A stretch of DNA of 64,000 nt from Lewinella sp. W8 (GTDB taxonomy: Bacteria; Bacteroidota; Bacteroidia; Chitinophagales; Saprospiraceae): assembly GCF_004375085.3 (NCBI RefSeq), contig NZ_SNAQ03000022.1, positions 1 through 64,000 of the forward strand. Direction: 5' to 3'. The position numbers were made by a program, and so were the translations under genes. The notes under the pieces were generated by a model that worked only from the letters and a program-made list of their open reading frames with translations, was not told the origin of the DNA and searched no databases. This document shows positions 43,222-51,834 of this stretch, in pieces (position 1 is the first letter of the stretch; every line of letters begins with the position of its first letter).

Positions 43222-44649
43222 TTAGCTTTCCGGATGCTGGACCGGGAAAATGTCCAGGTTGGCGGCGGCTTCCAGCATCTTTTGGTGGGCCGCTGCGTAC
43301 TCGTTGCTGATTTCTCCGTCGAGGATGGCTTCGCGTACGGCGTCCTTGATCATCCCTACTTCACGGCTGGGCTTGAGGTCAAAGGTCTCCATGATGATCT
43401 CCCCGGAAATTGGGGGCTGCCAGTTACGCAGTTGGTCCTTTTCCTCGATTTCGGCCATGCGTTGCCGCAGCAATTCGTAGTTCTCCAGGTAGCGCTTCAC
43501 CCGCTGCGGATTTTTGCTGGTGATGTCGCTTTCGCAGAGCACCATTAAATCGTCGATGTCTTCTCCGGCTTCGTAGAGAATGCGGCGGATGGCGGAATCC
43601 GAGATTTCTTCCTGGGTCAGGGAGATGGGCCGCTGGTGGAGGGCCACCAGTTTTTGTACGTATTTGAGCTTGTCGTTGGGTAGACGCAGGCGGCGGAAGA
43701 TGCGGGGTACCATGTTGGCGCCCACGGCATCGTGGGCGTGGAAGGTCCAGCCGGCGTCGGCTTCCCAGCGTTTGGTTTTGGCCTTGCCGATGTCGTGCAG
43801 CAGGCTGGCCCACCGCAGCCAGAGGTTGTTGCTCCGCTGGGCCAGGTTATCCACAACCTTGATGGTGTGGTAGAAATTATCCTTGTGCTTACGGCCGTTC
43901 CGGCTTTCCACGCCGCGCAGTGCCGCCAGTTCGGGCAGTACGTATTCCAGCAGGCCGGTGTCATTCATCAACCGCAGGCCGACGCTGGGCACCGGCGATA
44001 GCAGAATTTTATGAAGCTCGGTGGCGATGCGCTCCCAGCTGATGATCTTGAGCCGGTGGCGATTGTCCTTGATGGCCGCCAGGGTCTGCGGGTCAATCTG
44101 AAAACCCAGCTGGCTGGCGAAGCGCACTCCCCGCATCATCCGCAGGGGGTCGTCGCTGAAGGTCTTGCCGGGTTCCAGGGGCGTAACGATGCGTTTGGCT
44201 TCCAGGTCCTCCAGGCCGTTGAAGGGATCAATGATGGTGCCGTAATCGGCCGCATTCAGGCTGATGGCCAGGGCGTTGATGGTAAAGTCGCGGCGGTTCT
44301 GATCGTCGGCCAGGGTACCGGACTCCACCGTGGGTTTCCGGCTATCGGAGCGGTAGCTTTCCTTGCGCGCGCCCACAAACTCGATTTCCAGATCAAGGTG
44401 TTTGAGGGCCGCCGTGCCGAAGCGCTTGTAAACGGTCACCCGGCTCCGTGGGTGGAGGCTGTCACCAACCTTGCGGGCCAGCTCAATGCCGTTACCCACA
44501 CAGACGATATCCAGATCCTTACTCGGACGGGCCAGCAGGCGGTCACGAACGTACCCCCCCACGATGTAGGTAGGAAATCCGAGGTCATCAGCCGCACGAC
44601 TGATCACCTCAAAAATTTTACGCTCATTTTCTCGAATCTGAAAAATCAT
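43222..44649 (-). CDS. CCA tRNA nucleotidyltransferase / poly(A) polymerase family with HD domain
   Basis: 475 aa. The nucleotidyltransferase head has 'YIVGGYVRDRLLARPSKDLDIVCVG' (metal-binding DxD), 'RRDFTINALAIS', 'DPFNGLEDLEAKRIVTPLEPGKTFSDDPLRMMRGVRFASQLG' and the RNA-binding helices that follow. An HD phosphohydrolase domain lies near 255-375 ('LRWASLLHDIGKAKTKRW' and 'FHAHDAVGANM'). It adds CCA to tRNA 3' ends; the poly(A)-polymerase alternative cannot be excluded from sequence alone. A TATCTTCG box (44658-44665) lies 8 bases upstream of the ATG. Confidence 0.93.
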   Translation of the reverse strand: MIFQIRENERKIFEVISRAADDLGFPTYIVGGYVRDRLLARPSKDLDIVCVGNGIELARKVGDSLHPRSRVTVYKRFGTAALKHLDLEIEFVGARKESYRSDSRKPTVESGTLADDQNRRDFTINALAISLNAADYGTIIDPFNGLEDLEAKRIVTPLEPGKTFSDDPLRMMRGVRFASQLGFQIDPQTLAAIKDNRHRLKIISWERIATELHKILLSPVPSVGLRLMNDTGLLEYVLPELAALRGVESRNGRKHKDNFYHTIKVVDNLAQRSNNLWLRWASLLHDIGKAKTKRWEADAGWTFHAHDAVGANMVPRIFRRLRLPNDKLKYVQKLVALHQRPISLTQEEISDSAIRRILYEAGEDIDDLMVLCESDITSKNPQRVKRYLENYELLRQRMAEIEEKDQLRNWQPPISGEIIMETFDLKPSREVGMIKDAVREAILDGEISNEYAAAHQKMLEAAANLDIFPVQHPES

Positions 44650-44657
44650 ACGGGCGG

Positions 44658-44665
44658 CGAAGATA
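44658..44665 (-). promoter_or_regulatory. Probable -7 box of the nucleotidyltransferase gene
   Basis: Minus strand TATCTTCG followed by CCGCC, one mismatch to TAnnTTTG, 8 bases between it and the ATG at 44649. Confidence 0.45.
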
Positions 44666-44786
44666 CGGTAGTCGGCAATTCTGTCCCATCAATACAAAGG
44701 TAAACCTGAGTTAACAGTCAAATACCGTATTTTGTAGTAGCTTAAACCATCACCCTTCTATTCACCAGGAACACCCGACCAACATT

Positions 44787-47048
44787 ATGAAGCACGCTTA
44801 TAATTTATTCCTCACCCTGTTACTTTCCCTTGCCCCAGTCTTTCTCTTTGGACAAACCACCGTGGCCGTCATGAATTTTGACGGTTCCACGCCAGAAATG
44901 GGCGTGAGTACGGACGTTCCGTTCTTTGACAACAACAGTGACGGATTTTTTGGCATCCACGACGGCAACGCTAACCCAAATGACGGGGTACCTACCGATA
45001 CCGGAGACGGAAACGCTACCGATATCGGCGCCATCACACTCCCTTCCATCATTCGTGACTTCCTTTTCGTCAACGACCTGGACGACGAAGGAGACAACGG
45101 TACTACGGGCGAGGCGACCGTAACGTTTGGGCCCGTTTCCGTAGCCGGTCAGACGGATTTATTGTTCTCCTTTGACTACGACGTAGTAGGTTTTGATGGA
45201 GGAGATGACGTATTCTACCAACTTAATTTAGATGGCGTCCCCCAGGGAAGAATCCAGCTGATCGACGGGGGAACCGGTGGAGTATCCGACCAGGGAACCG
45301 AAAACATCGTCATCCCCGACGGAACCAATAGTGTGTCCCTGGAGCTCATCATTATCCAAAATGGAGATAGCGACCAGGCCGCCTTCGACAACTTCATCGT
45401 CTCCGCCGACAACCCCGGCCAACCCTGTGGCATCACCGGTATCGGCCCCCGAAGTGAAGAATGCGTGGCGTCTACCGCCGCCGACAACACGGATGAGTAC
45501 CAGGTCCGGGTCGGCTACACCGGCGTGGATGCAGACGTCACCATCAACGTTACCGTCGGGGGAGCTTCCGTGGCGTTTACCAATAACGGAGACGACCCGA
45601 CCTCCGTTGCCGACGGAGAATTACTCATCAACAGCGCCAGCTTCATTGAAGGAACTACCTACGAGATCACCCTCCGGGGAGGCGACTGCCTGCTCCCGGT
45701 CAGTGGTTCGGTGGCCTCCGATTTCTGTACGCCCTCCTGTGACCTCAGCATCGCTCCCGAGGACTTCCGGATTTTTTGTGATGCCCTCACCTCCGGTCTC
45801 GATGGCGTGTCCGTAGAAATTGGCTATACGGGCATTGAGCCCAGTACCATGATCACGGCTACGGGATCAACGACCGTTACCGTATCCGGAGACGACCCCG
45901 CCACCGACGAAGACGGCTTCATCGACTTCACCGGACTCGTGGAGGGAGGCACCTACAACATTACCATCCGGGGGGGAGACTGCGTAAACGGAGAATTCGT
46001 CTTTGACTTCACCGTCCCCACCGATCAGTGCACCCAATCGGACTTCATCATCAACGAAGTCCTGGCCGACGATGGCGCCATCGACGCCAATAACGATGGG
46101 TCCACCACGGATTCTGACGATGAATTCGTGGAACTTTTCAACATCGCAGAGACCGATTTAGACGTATCCGGCTGGACCATCGAACAAAACTCCGGCATCT
46201 TTTACCAGTTCGGTGCGGGCACCATCATTCCCCGCCGTACCGCCTTCGTGGTCTTCGGTGGCGGCGCCCCGAACCTCAGTTGCCTGACGGACATCGCCAA
46301 CGTCACCCCCTTCATCGGGCTCAACAACGGCGGTGATTTCGTGGTCGTCCGCGACGGTGACGGCAAAATTGTCTCCCAGATGAGCTACGGCCCCGAGGGA
46401 GGTAACGACCAGTCGCTTTCCCTTGCGCCCGACGGCGACCTTGCGGGGGGCTACGTGCTTCACACGACGATTGCAACCAACCCGGTAGTACAGTCGGCCT
46501 GCATCGAAAACGACGACCCCAACTTCACCCTTCCCGTGGAACTGACGTCCTTCACCGGCACCGCCCGGGAAAAATCAGTACTGCTGGAGTGGACGACCGT
46601 CCACGAAGAGAACAACGATAAATTTATCGTGGAGCGTAGCGCCGACGGACAGTCTTTCCGGCAGCTCTCCAGCGTTCCCGCCCGGGGGGGCGGGCGCAAT
46701 GCCGACCGCCAGTATACCTTCGTCGACCAGGCACCGCTGGCCGGGCAGAACTACTACCGCCTGCGGCAGGTGGACCTGGACGGCAGCCACGCCATTTACG
46801 GCCCGGTGAGCGTCGTCTTCGAGGGGAGCTCCTTTACCCTCTACCCCAACCCGGCCCGGGAGACCTTACGGCTTACGGGTAGCCTGAGCGGTGAGGAAAG
46901 GCTCACCCTCCTGGCGGCCGATGGCCGCCAGCTACGGGAATTTCCCCTGCGGCCGGACCTCGACGTCCGCGACCTGAAGCCCGGCATCTACCTCCTCCGG
47001 ATCGAAGGCCGGCAGGAGGTCAGTGTACTGCGCTTCGTCAAACAATAA
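44787..47048 (+). CDS. T9SS-exported protein with lamin-tail domain
   Basis: 753 aa. The signal peptide ends VFLFGQ. Residues about 25-210 form a beta-sandwich-like domain with Asp-rich loops. Two related modules follow ('VRVGYTGVDADVTINV' to 'ITLRGGDC' and 'VEIGYTGIEPSTMITA' to 'ITIRGGDC'). A lamin-tail domain lies at about 417-530 ('DFIINEVLADDGAID', 'DDEFVELFNI' and 'DLDVSGWTIEQ'). A fibronectin-like segment comes next ('VELTSFTGTAREKSVLLEWTT'). The last about 73 residues (FTLYPNP to 'VLRFVKQ') are a T9SS type A sorting domain. It is a secreted or surface protein with no catalytic motif seen. A good terminator follows. Confidence 0.92.
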   Translation: MKHAYNLFLTLLLSLAPVFLFGQTTVAVMNFDGSTPEMGVSTDVPFFDNNSDGFFGIHDGNANPNDGVPTDTGDGNATDIGAITLPSIIRDFLFVNDLDDEGDNGTTGEATVTFGPVSVAGQTDLLFSFDYDVVGFDGGDDVFYQLNLDGVPQGRIQLIDGGTGGVSDQGTENIVIPDGTNSVSLELIIIQNGDSDQAAFDNFIVSADNPGQPCGITGIGPRSEECVASTAADNTDEYQVRVGYTGVDADVTINVTVGGASVAFTNNGDDPTSVADGELLINSASFIEGTTYEITLRGGDCLLPVSGSVASDFCTPSCDLSIAPEDFRIFCDALTSGLDGVSVEIGYTGIEPSTMITATGSTTVTVSGDDPATDEDGFIDFTGLVEGGTYNITIRGGDCVNGEFVFDFTVPTDQCTQSDFIINEVLADDGAIDANNDGSTTDSDDEFVELFNIAETDLDVSGWTIEQNSGIFYQFGAGTIIPRRTAFVVFGGGAPNLSCLTDIANVTPFIGLNNGGDFVVVRDGDGKIVSQMSYGPEGGNDQSLSLAPDGDLAGGYVLHTTIATNPVVQSACIENDDPNFTLPVELTSFTGTAREKSVLLEWTTVHEENNDKFIVERSADGQSFRQLSSVPARGGGRNADRQYTFVDQAPLAGQNYYRLRQVDLDGSHAIYGPVSVVFEGSSFTLYPNPARETLRLTGSLSGEERLTLLAADGRQLREFPLRPDLDVRDLKPGIYLLRIEGRQEVSVLRFVKQ

Positions 47049-47072
47049 GCAAGAAACAATCCAGCATTAGAG

Positions 47073-47109
47073 TGGGCGGTCCGCAACGGCGGTCCGCCCA
47101 TATTTTTTG
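47073..47109 (+). terminator. Intrinsic terminator of the lamin-tail T9SS gene
   Basis: TGGGCGG (47073-47079) pairs with CCGCCCA (47094-47100); pairing continues inside (CCGC/GCGG) with one T-T mismatch. It is followed by TATTTTTT on the plus strand, 24 bases after the stop. Confidence 0.88.
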
Positions 47110-47152
47110 CTCCTACGGCACCGGCCGGCACCTGCCGTCAGGCCCAATCCAA

Positions 47153-48460
47153 CTACTCGACCTCGGCAATCATCTGGTAGAGGAAGCTGTGGATGCGCGG
47201 ACGGATGCCCAGCGTGTAGATGGCGCGACGATTGCGGCTGGGGTGCACCCGGTTGGAGAGGAAAATGAAGAGGAGCTCCGCCTCGGGGTCGGCCCAGACC
47301 ATGGTGCCCGTGTAACCGCTGTGTCCGAAGCTTTCCGGGGAAGCCGCCTCGGCCACGGAGCTGAGGTTGGGATCGTATTCCAGCAGGGGCTTATCGAAGC
47401 CCAGTCCCCGGCGATTGCCCTCCTGAGGGTACTGGTAGCGGGTAAACTCCCGTACGGTGGCCTCCGAGAAATACCGCTTCCCGTGTAACTGCCCCCCGTT
47501 GAGCAGCATCTGATACAACTTGGCAAGATCCTCCGCTTTCGCAAAGAGACCGGCGTTGGCGCTGACGCCATCCATCATCGCCGCGCCCTCGTCGTGCACG
47601 ACGCCGTGGAGGGTATCCATCCGGAAAAAGGTGTCGACCTCCGTGGGTACGATCCACTCGCGGGGAATCATCCGGTCCAGGGGACGGTACCCGAGGGTAC
47701 CCGCGCCCAGCGGATTATAGATGTTGGTCCGTAACCACTGGCGGTAGTCCTGCCCGGAAGACCGCTCCACGTAGTCGGGAAGGAGATAAAACAGCAGACC
47801 CGAGTACGCATACTTACCTTCTTCCTTCAGGGGCGACTTCCGGATGGAGCGATAGATGTTGCGTTCCCGGAAATCCTTGTAGAGCCACAGGTCCGTATTC
47901 AGGCGAATGGGATAATCGGCCGTGCTGTCGCGGGCGATGGTGCGGGGCCGAAAGCGGTAATCGTTGGTCCGGGAAGTATCCCATTTCTTTTTCCAGGGGT
48001 AGCGGGCATTGCCCTTCAGGGTGCCCTGCCAGTAGGGCACCCAGGGCAGGAGGCCGGCCCGGTGGGCCAGGGCCGACCGCAGGCTGCGCTTCCCCTTTTT
48101 GGTGCCCTTCCACACGGGGAATAGTTCGCCGAGGGGAGCGTCCAGCTCCAGTTCGCCACGATCATACTGCCACATCAGGTAGAGCAAGGCCGAGCTGGTC
48201 TTCGTCACCGAGGCCAGGTCATAGACGTCATCGCGGCTCACCGGTCGCTGGGCGGCGTAGGTGTGGTAACCGGCCGTCAGGTGCAGGAGGGGTTTGCCGC
48301 GGTGCAGGGCGAGTACCTGGGCGCCGGGGAAGGCGCCGGCGGCGATTCCCTCTTCCAGAATCTGCTGGATGGAGTCAACCAATGGCGACTGGGCCCGCAG
48401 CGTCGGGGCGGCCGCACCTAAAAGCAAAACTGCGGCGAAACAAAGTAGGTGGCTTCTCAT
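47153..48460 (-). CDS. Secreted serine hydrolase, class C beta-lactamase/transpeptidase-like
   Basis: 435 aa with a signal peptide ending TLRAQ. The catalytic SxxK is in 'YDLASVTKTSSAL', the second motif is 'KYAYSGLLFYLL' (YSG in place of YxN) and the third is 'FGHSGYTGTMVW' (HSG in place of KTG). These features define the S12 beta-lactamase/esterase family, which includes cell-wall peptidases and esterases as well as lactamases. This type often accompanies peptidoglycan recycling in Bacteroidota, so antibiotic hydrolysis should not be assumed. The ATG is preceded by TATCTTGT, near the promoter consensus. Confidence 0.88.
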   Translation of the reverse strand: MRSHLLCFAAVLLLGAAAPTLRAQSPLVDSIQQILEEGIAAGAFPGAQVLALHRGKPLLHLTAGYHTYAAQRPVSRDDVYDLASVTKTSSALLYLMWQYDRGELELDAPLGELFPVWKGTKKGKRSLRSALAHRAGLLPWVPYWQGTLKGNARYPWKKKWDTSRTNDYRFRPRTIARDSTADYPIRLNTDLWLYKDFRERNIYRSIRKSPLKEEGKYAYSGLLFYLLPDYVERSSGQDYRQWLRTNIYNPLGAGTLGYRPLDRMIPREWIVPTEVDTFFRMDTLHGVVHDEGAAMMDGVSANAGLFAKAEDLAKLYQMLLNGGQLHGKRYFSEATVREFTRYQYPQEGNRRGLGFDKPLLEYDPNLSSVAEAASPESFGHSGYTGTMVWADPEAELLFIFLSNRVHPSRNRRAIYTLGIRPRIHSFLYQMIAEVE

Positions 48461-48496
48461 TCCGACAAGATAGAAAGCCCACGCAAAAACGAAGTG

Positions 48497-49486
48497 TTAT
48501 ACCTCCACGCCGGCGTAAACTTCCTCAATTTCGGCCAGCGTGCCGAAGAGGGTTTCCGGCTCGTATTCGGAAACGAGGATTTTGCGGTATTCCTTGATGC
48601 CCGGCAGGCCGCGGAAGTAATTGGTGTAGTGGCGTCTCATTTCCAGGACGCCGAGCTTGGGGCCCTTCCAGTCGAGGCTGCGTTCCAGGTGCTCCCGGGC
48701 GGCCGCAACGCGTTCGTGGATGTCCGGCGGGGGCAGGAGTTCTCCGGTGGCGAAGTAATGCTTGATTTCCCGGAAGATCCAGGGGTAGCCAATGGCGGCC
48801 CGGCCGATCATGATGCCGTCCACCCCGTAGCGGTCGCGGTAGGCGGCGGCCTTTTCGGGGCTGTCAATATCTCCGTTTCCAAAGATGGGCATGGTGATGC
48901 GGGGGTTGTCCTTGATCCGGCCGATGAGGGTCCAGTCGGCCTCCCCCTTATACATTTGCTTCCGGGTGCGGCCGTGGATGCTCAGCGCCTTGATGCCCAC
49001 GTCCTGCAGGCGTTCAGCCACTTCTTCAATGTACTTGGTGTTGTCGTCCCAGCCCAGGCGCGTTTTTACGGTCACGGGCAGGGAGGTCCGGTCCACGATG
49101 GCCTTGGTCAGCCGCACCATTTTGGGGATGTCCTGCAGGATACCCGCTCCGGCGCCTTTACACGTCACCTTCTTTACGGGACAACCGAAATTGATGTCCA
49201 GCAGTTCCGGCTGGGCTTCCTCCACGATGTCGGCGGCCTTGACCATGCTGTCGAGGTTGGCCCCGAAGATCTGAATGCCGATGGGCCGTTCATAATCGTA
49301 GATGTCGAGTTTTTCCACGCTCTTTCTGGCGTCCCGGATCAGCCCCTCGACGCTGATGAACTCCGTGTACATCATGTCGCAGCCCTGGCTTTTACACAGG
49401 GCCCGGAAGGGGGGATCACTGACGTCTTCCATCGGCGCCAGGAGCAGGGGGAATTCCCCGAGTTCAATGTCGGCAATCTTTACCAT
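48497..49486 (-). CDS. dusB: tRNA-dihydrouridine synthase
   Basis: 329 aa from the ATG at 49486. The N-terminus 'PLLLAPMEDVSDPPFRALCK' and 'YTEFISVEGLI' is followed by the catalytic cysteine region 'LLDINFGCPVKKVTCKGAGAGI', then 'TVKTRLGW', 'LSIHGRTRKQMYKGEADW' and FMN-binding 'IFGNGDI' with 'DGIMIGRAAIGYPWIF'. It reduces uridine to dihydrouridine in tRNA using FMN and NADPH. The DusB subclass is inferred from length and from the Bacteroidota norm. A perfect promoter box lies at 49501-49508. Confidence 0.95.
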   Translation of the reverse strand: MVKIADIELGEFPLLLAPMEDVSDPPFRALCKSQGCDMMYTEFISVEGLIRDARKSVEKLDIYDYERPIGIQIFGANLDSMVKAADIVEEAQPELLDINFGCPVKKVTCKGAGAGILQDIPKMVRLTKAIVDRTSLPVTVKTRLGWDDNTKYIEEVAERLQDVGIKALSIHGRTRKQMYKGEADWTLIGRIKDNPRITMPIFGNGDIDSPEKAAAYRDRYGVDGIMIGRAAIGYPWIFREIKHYFATGELLPPPDIHERVAAAREHLERSLDWKGPKLGVLEMRRHYTNYFRGLPGIKEYRKILVSEYEPETLFGTLAEIEEVYAGVEV

Positions 49487-49500
49487 AAGCAATGATTTCG

Positions 49501-49508
49501 CAAAGGTA
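49501..49508 (-). promoter_or_regulatory. Promoter -7 box of dusB
   Basis: Minus strand TACCTTTG followed by CG, perfect to TAnnTTTG, 14 bases before the ATG at 49486. A TTG codon at 49492 is a less likely start. Confidence 0.6.
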
Positions 49509-49586
49509 CGAACAAGGAAAGAGTCTGGGTAGTTGCGTGGCCCGGGCGGTTGAATACTTGATTGTCCCCTTCAACGAGGTGGCCCT

Positions 49587-49638
49587 GGGGCGCAGGCGTG
49601 ACGTGAGACGAAATACTTGGCAGCGCGTGCAGGTGCAG
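49587..49638 (-). repeat. Dispersed intergenic repeat, copy 3 (reverse, diverged)
   Basis: Read on the minus strand, this stretch starts CTGCACCTGCAC and contains GCCAAGTATTTCG and CACGCC, matching the order of blocks in the copies at 11507 and 33447 but with gaps. It lies in the 328-bp region between dusB and the ECF sigma gene, which has no other gene. Confidence 0.4.
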
Positions 49639-49793
49639 CCTACGTGGGTATGGCCGTGGGCCGGGTATTTCTCCGCCGGCAATTGTGGCGATCACTAACA
49701 TCAAAATATTTTTAAAGTTTCTGTAACACCTCGCTGGTCAGGGGTATAAAGGGACAATGCGGGCAACGGCACGCGAAAGGTTGGCGAAAGCCC

Positions 49794-49801
49794 TACATTT
49801 G
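49794..49801 (+). promoter_or_regulatory. Promoter -7 box of the ECF sigma gene
   Basis: TACATTTG, perfect to consensus, 13 bases between box and ATG at 49815. The housekeeping-type box suggests that the sigma gene is not solely autoregulated. Confidence 0.55.
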
Positions 49802-49814
49802 GGGAACTCACTCA

Positions 49815-50411
49815 ATGAATCCCAATTACGTGAAGGTTAAGCCACTTGATGATGCAGAACTGTTTGCGGCAATTAAGTCCGGGCGCCACGAGCTTCTGGA
49901 CGAATTATACCGCCAGCACCGGGGCGCATTTCTTACCTACGCACAACGACAGTTGTTCGCCACCGAGGAAGACGCCGCGGATTGTTTTCAGGACGCCGTC
50001 ATCGCCTTTTATAAGAATATTGTGAGCGGAAAGCTGGAGGTACTCACCTGTGGTATCCGAACCTACCTGTTTGCCATTGGCAAGCGCCTGGTGTATCGAC
50101 GCAATCAACAACGCCAGCGGGAATCCCCCACGGACCCCGATGCCGGAATTGGCCTGGGTAACGACCCCAGTGCGGAGTTGGACATGAGTTTACTCAATCG
50201 CTTCGAGGACGATCACCGCAAGGAGATGCTCGCCGGTGCTCTCGCCAAACTAGGCGACGAATGCCAGCGGATTCTCACCTTATTCTACTATCACCGTTAT
50301 CCCATCGAAAGCATACAGAATACCCTGGATTTTAGCTCTCCCGGGGCGGTACGCATCAAAAAAATGCGCTGCCTCGACAAACTGAAAAAATTTATCAACC
50401 CCCAATCGTAG
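49815..50411 (+). CDS. ECF-type RNA polymerase sigma factor
   Basis: 198 aa. The region 2 helix is 'LLDELYRQHRGAFLTYAQRQ', then 'DAADCFQDAVIAFYKNI', and 'LTCGIRTYLFAIGKRLVYR' completes sigma-2. A variable linker precedes region 4 ('LGDECQRILTLFYYHRYPIESI' and 'SSPGAVRIKKMRCLDKLKKFI'). The last helix should bind the -35 element. The gene is followed 107 bases on by a membrane protein that looks like its regulator. Target genes are unknown. Confidence 0.9.
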   Translation: MNPNYVKVKPLDDAELFAAIKSGRHELLDELYRQHRGAFLTYAQRQLFATEEDAADCFQDAVIAFYKNIVSGKLEVLTCGIRTYLFAIGKRLVYRRNQQRQRESPTDPDAGIGLGNDPSAELDMSLLNRFEDDHRKEMLAGALAKLGDECQRILTLFYYHRYPIESIQNTLDFSSPGAVRIKKMRCLDKLKKFINPQS

Positions 50412-50518
50412 TCTATCGGCAAACGTAGTGTACCCACGGAAAAGCATTAGTCCGGAATTCCCCTCCGGCAAGGTTTAGGGACCCGCGTGCGCCTCGGTTA
50501 TAAAAAATCTCGGGAAGC

Positions 50519-51289
50519 ATGACATCGGAAGAAAAACAGGATCGCATTGACCAATATCTCCTCGGCAAGGCCGACAAAAATTCCCGCCGGGAATTTGAGG
50601 AGGAAAGTACTCGGGACGAAGAGCTCCTGAAGGGGCTGGAAGACACCAAGTCCGCCATGGCCGCCATTGAGCTGGCCGAAGACCGGGCCCTGAAGGCACG
50701 GCTGCAAGGCCTTGAAACCAGCCTTCGGGAGGGAAACGGGACCAGTGAAGCCAAAGTAGTTGGCCTGAAGCCCCGGCGCAGCGGCACGCTGCGCTACCTC
50801 GCCTACGCGGCTTCCCTGCTGCTGGTACTGGCCATTGGCTGGTGGGCTCTGAGCCCCAGCTTCGGGCAGAGCCCCCAACAGTTGGCCATGGCCAACTTTG
50901 AGGCCTACCCCAACATTGCCTACCAACTGGAACGAAGCGGCACGGAGGAACCATCGCCCGAAGCACTGGCCTTCGTGGCCTACGAAGCGGGTGATTTTGC
51001 CAGCGCCGCCACCCGGTTCCGAGAACTTGATGACACCCCCACCAACCGCTTTTACCGGGCACAGAGTGAGCTGGCACAGGAAAACTTTGCCGCGGCCAGT
51101 CCGCTCTTTCAAGCATTGAGCCAACTGCCCGATTTCGCCCTGTCCGCCGAAAGTGAATATTTCCACGCCCTGGCCCTCCTCGGCACCGGAGCTTCCGACG
51201 AAGCGGCAAATGAGCTTCTCGGTATTTCCGAAACTCCCGGGCACCCCATGGCCCAGGAAGCGGCGGAGTTGCTGGCTAAAATTCGGTAA
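50519..51289 (+). CDS. Membrane protein with anti-sigma-like layout and TPR-like extracytoplasmic domain
   Basis: 256 aa. A cytoplasmic N-terminus of about 90 residues starts 'MTSEEKQDRIDQYLLGKADKNSRREFEEE', the form seen in Bacteroidota sigma-regulator partners. One membrane helix follows at about 95-113 ('LAYAASLLLVLAIGWWAL'). The periplasmic part is helical with TPR-like spacing ('ALAFVAYEAGDFASAATRFREL', 'AQSELAQENFAAASPLFQAL' and 'SEYFHALALLGTGASDEA'). With the ECF sigma gene upstream it likely forms a signalling pair. No zinc-binding ZAS motif is seen. Confidence 0.72.
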   Translation: MTSEEKQDRIDQYLLGKADKNSRREFEEESTRDEELLKGLEDTKSAMAAIELAEDRALKARLQGLETSLREGNGTSEAKVVGLKPRRSGTLRYLAYAASLLLVLAIGWWALSPSFGQSPQQLAMANFEAYPNIAYQLERSGTEEPSPEALAFVAYEAGDFASAATRFRELDDTPTNRFYRAQSELAQENFAAASPLFQALSQLPDFALSAESEYFHALALLGTGASDEAANELLGISETPGHPMAQEAAELLAKIR

Positions 51290-51442
51290 CCCCGTAAACC
51301 ATCACACCTTGACATCACGGTCGATTTCCGGTGCGCTCGGTTAGGGTAGTACCTACCGAGCGCACCAGACCGGATTTTATCGCATTAGCCGCCGGGGCCT
51401 GACCAGTCTGCTTGTGCTTTGCGCCCAAACGACGTGTCCATC

Positions 51443-51786
51443 ACGACCGGCTTGCGGGGCCTCTCTTCATTACGACCGGCTTGCGGGAGCAAGCCTATTC
51501 CGGGGGTCTTGCTCCGTTGGTGGGCGCCTTGGTGTAGCCTTTACCATCTCGGTCCGCCTTTCTTCTTCATTCTTTTTTCTCCTCAGCCTTACGACCGGCT
51601 TGCGGGAGCAAGCCTATTCCGGGGTCTTACCCGTTGGTGAACGCCCTGGTGTAACCTTTACCATCTCAGCCCGCCTTCCTTCTTCATTCTTCATTCTTTT
51701 TTCTCCCCAGCCCTACGACCGGCTTGCGGGAGCAAGCCTATTCCGGAATCCTTCTTCATTCTTTACTCTTTTTCTCCTCAGCCTTA
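51443..51786 (+). repeat. Tandem repeats of about 120 bp, each with a hairpin
   Basis: The 545-bp gap before folB contains ACGACCGGCTTGC at 51443, 51472, 51591 and 51715. The last three begin units with GGCTTGC-GGGA-GCAAGCC hairpins (first at 51478-51495), then CTATTCCGG, a variable block (GTTGGTG, TTTACCATCTC) and a pyrimidine run (TTCTTCATTC, TTTTCTCC). Spacing is 119 then 124 bases; the first copy is only 29 bases and the last is shortened. No credible protein is encoded. Confidence 0.85.
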
Positions 51787-51834
51787 GCCTCATCCTTAAC
51801 CTCCCGCCTCATTCCTAATCCGTAACTTTCCCCC

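Noticed and set aside
47153-48460. Serine hydrolase as an antibiotic-resistance beta-lactamase
   Set aside because: The third motif is HSG and the second is YSG, which fit the broad S12 esterase/peptidase group; there is no evidence for drug hydrolysis.
51414-51818. 134-codon frame through the tandem repeats upstream of folB
   Set aside because: The encoded protein is just the translated DNA repeat, with frame changes between units; spacing of 119 and 124 bases is not a multiple of three.
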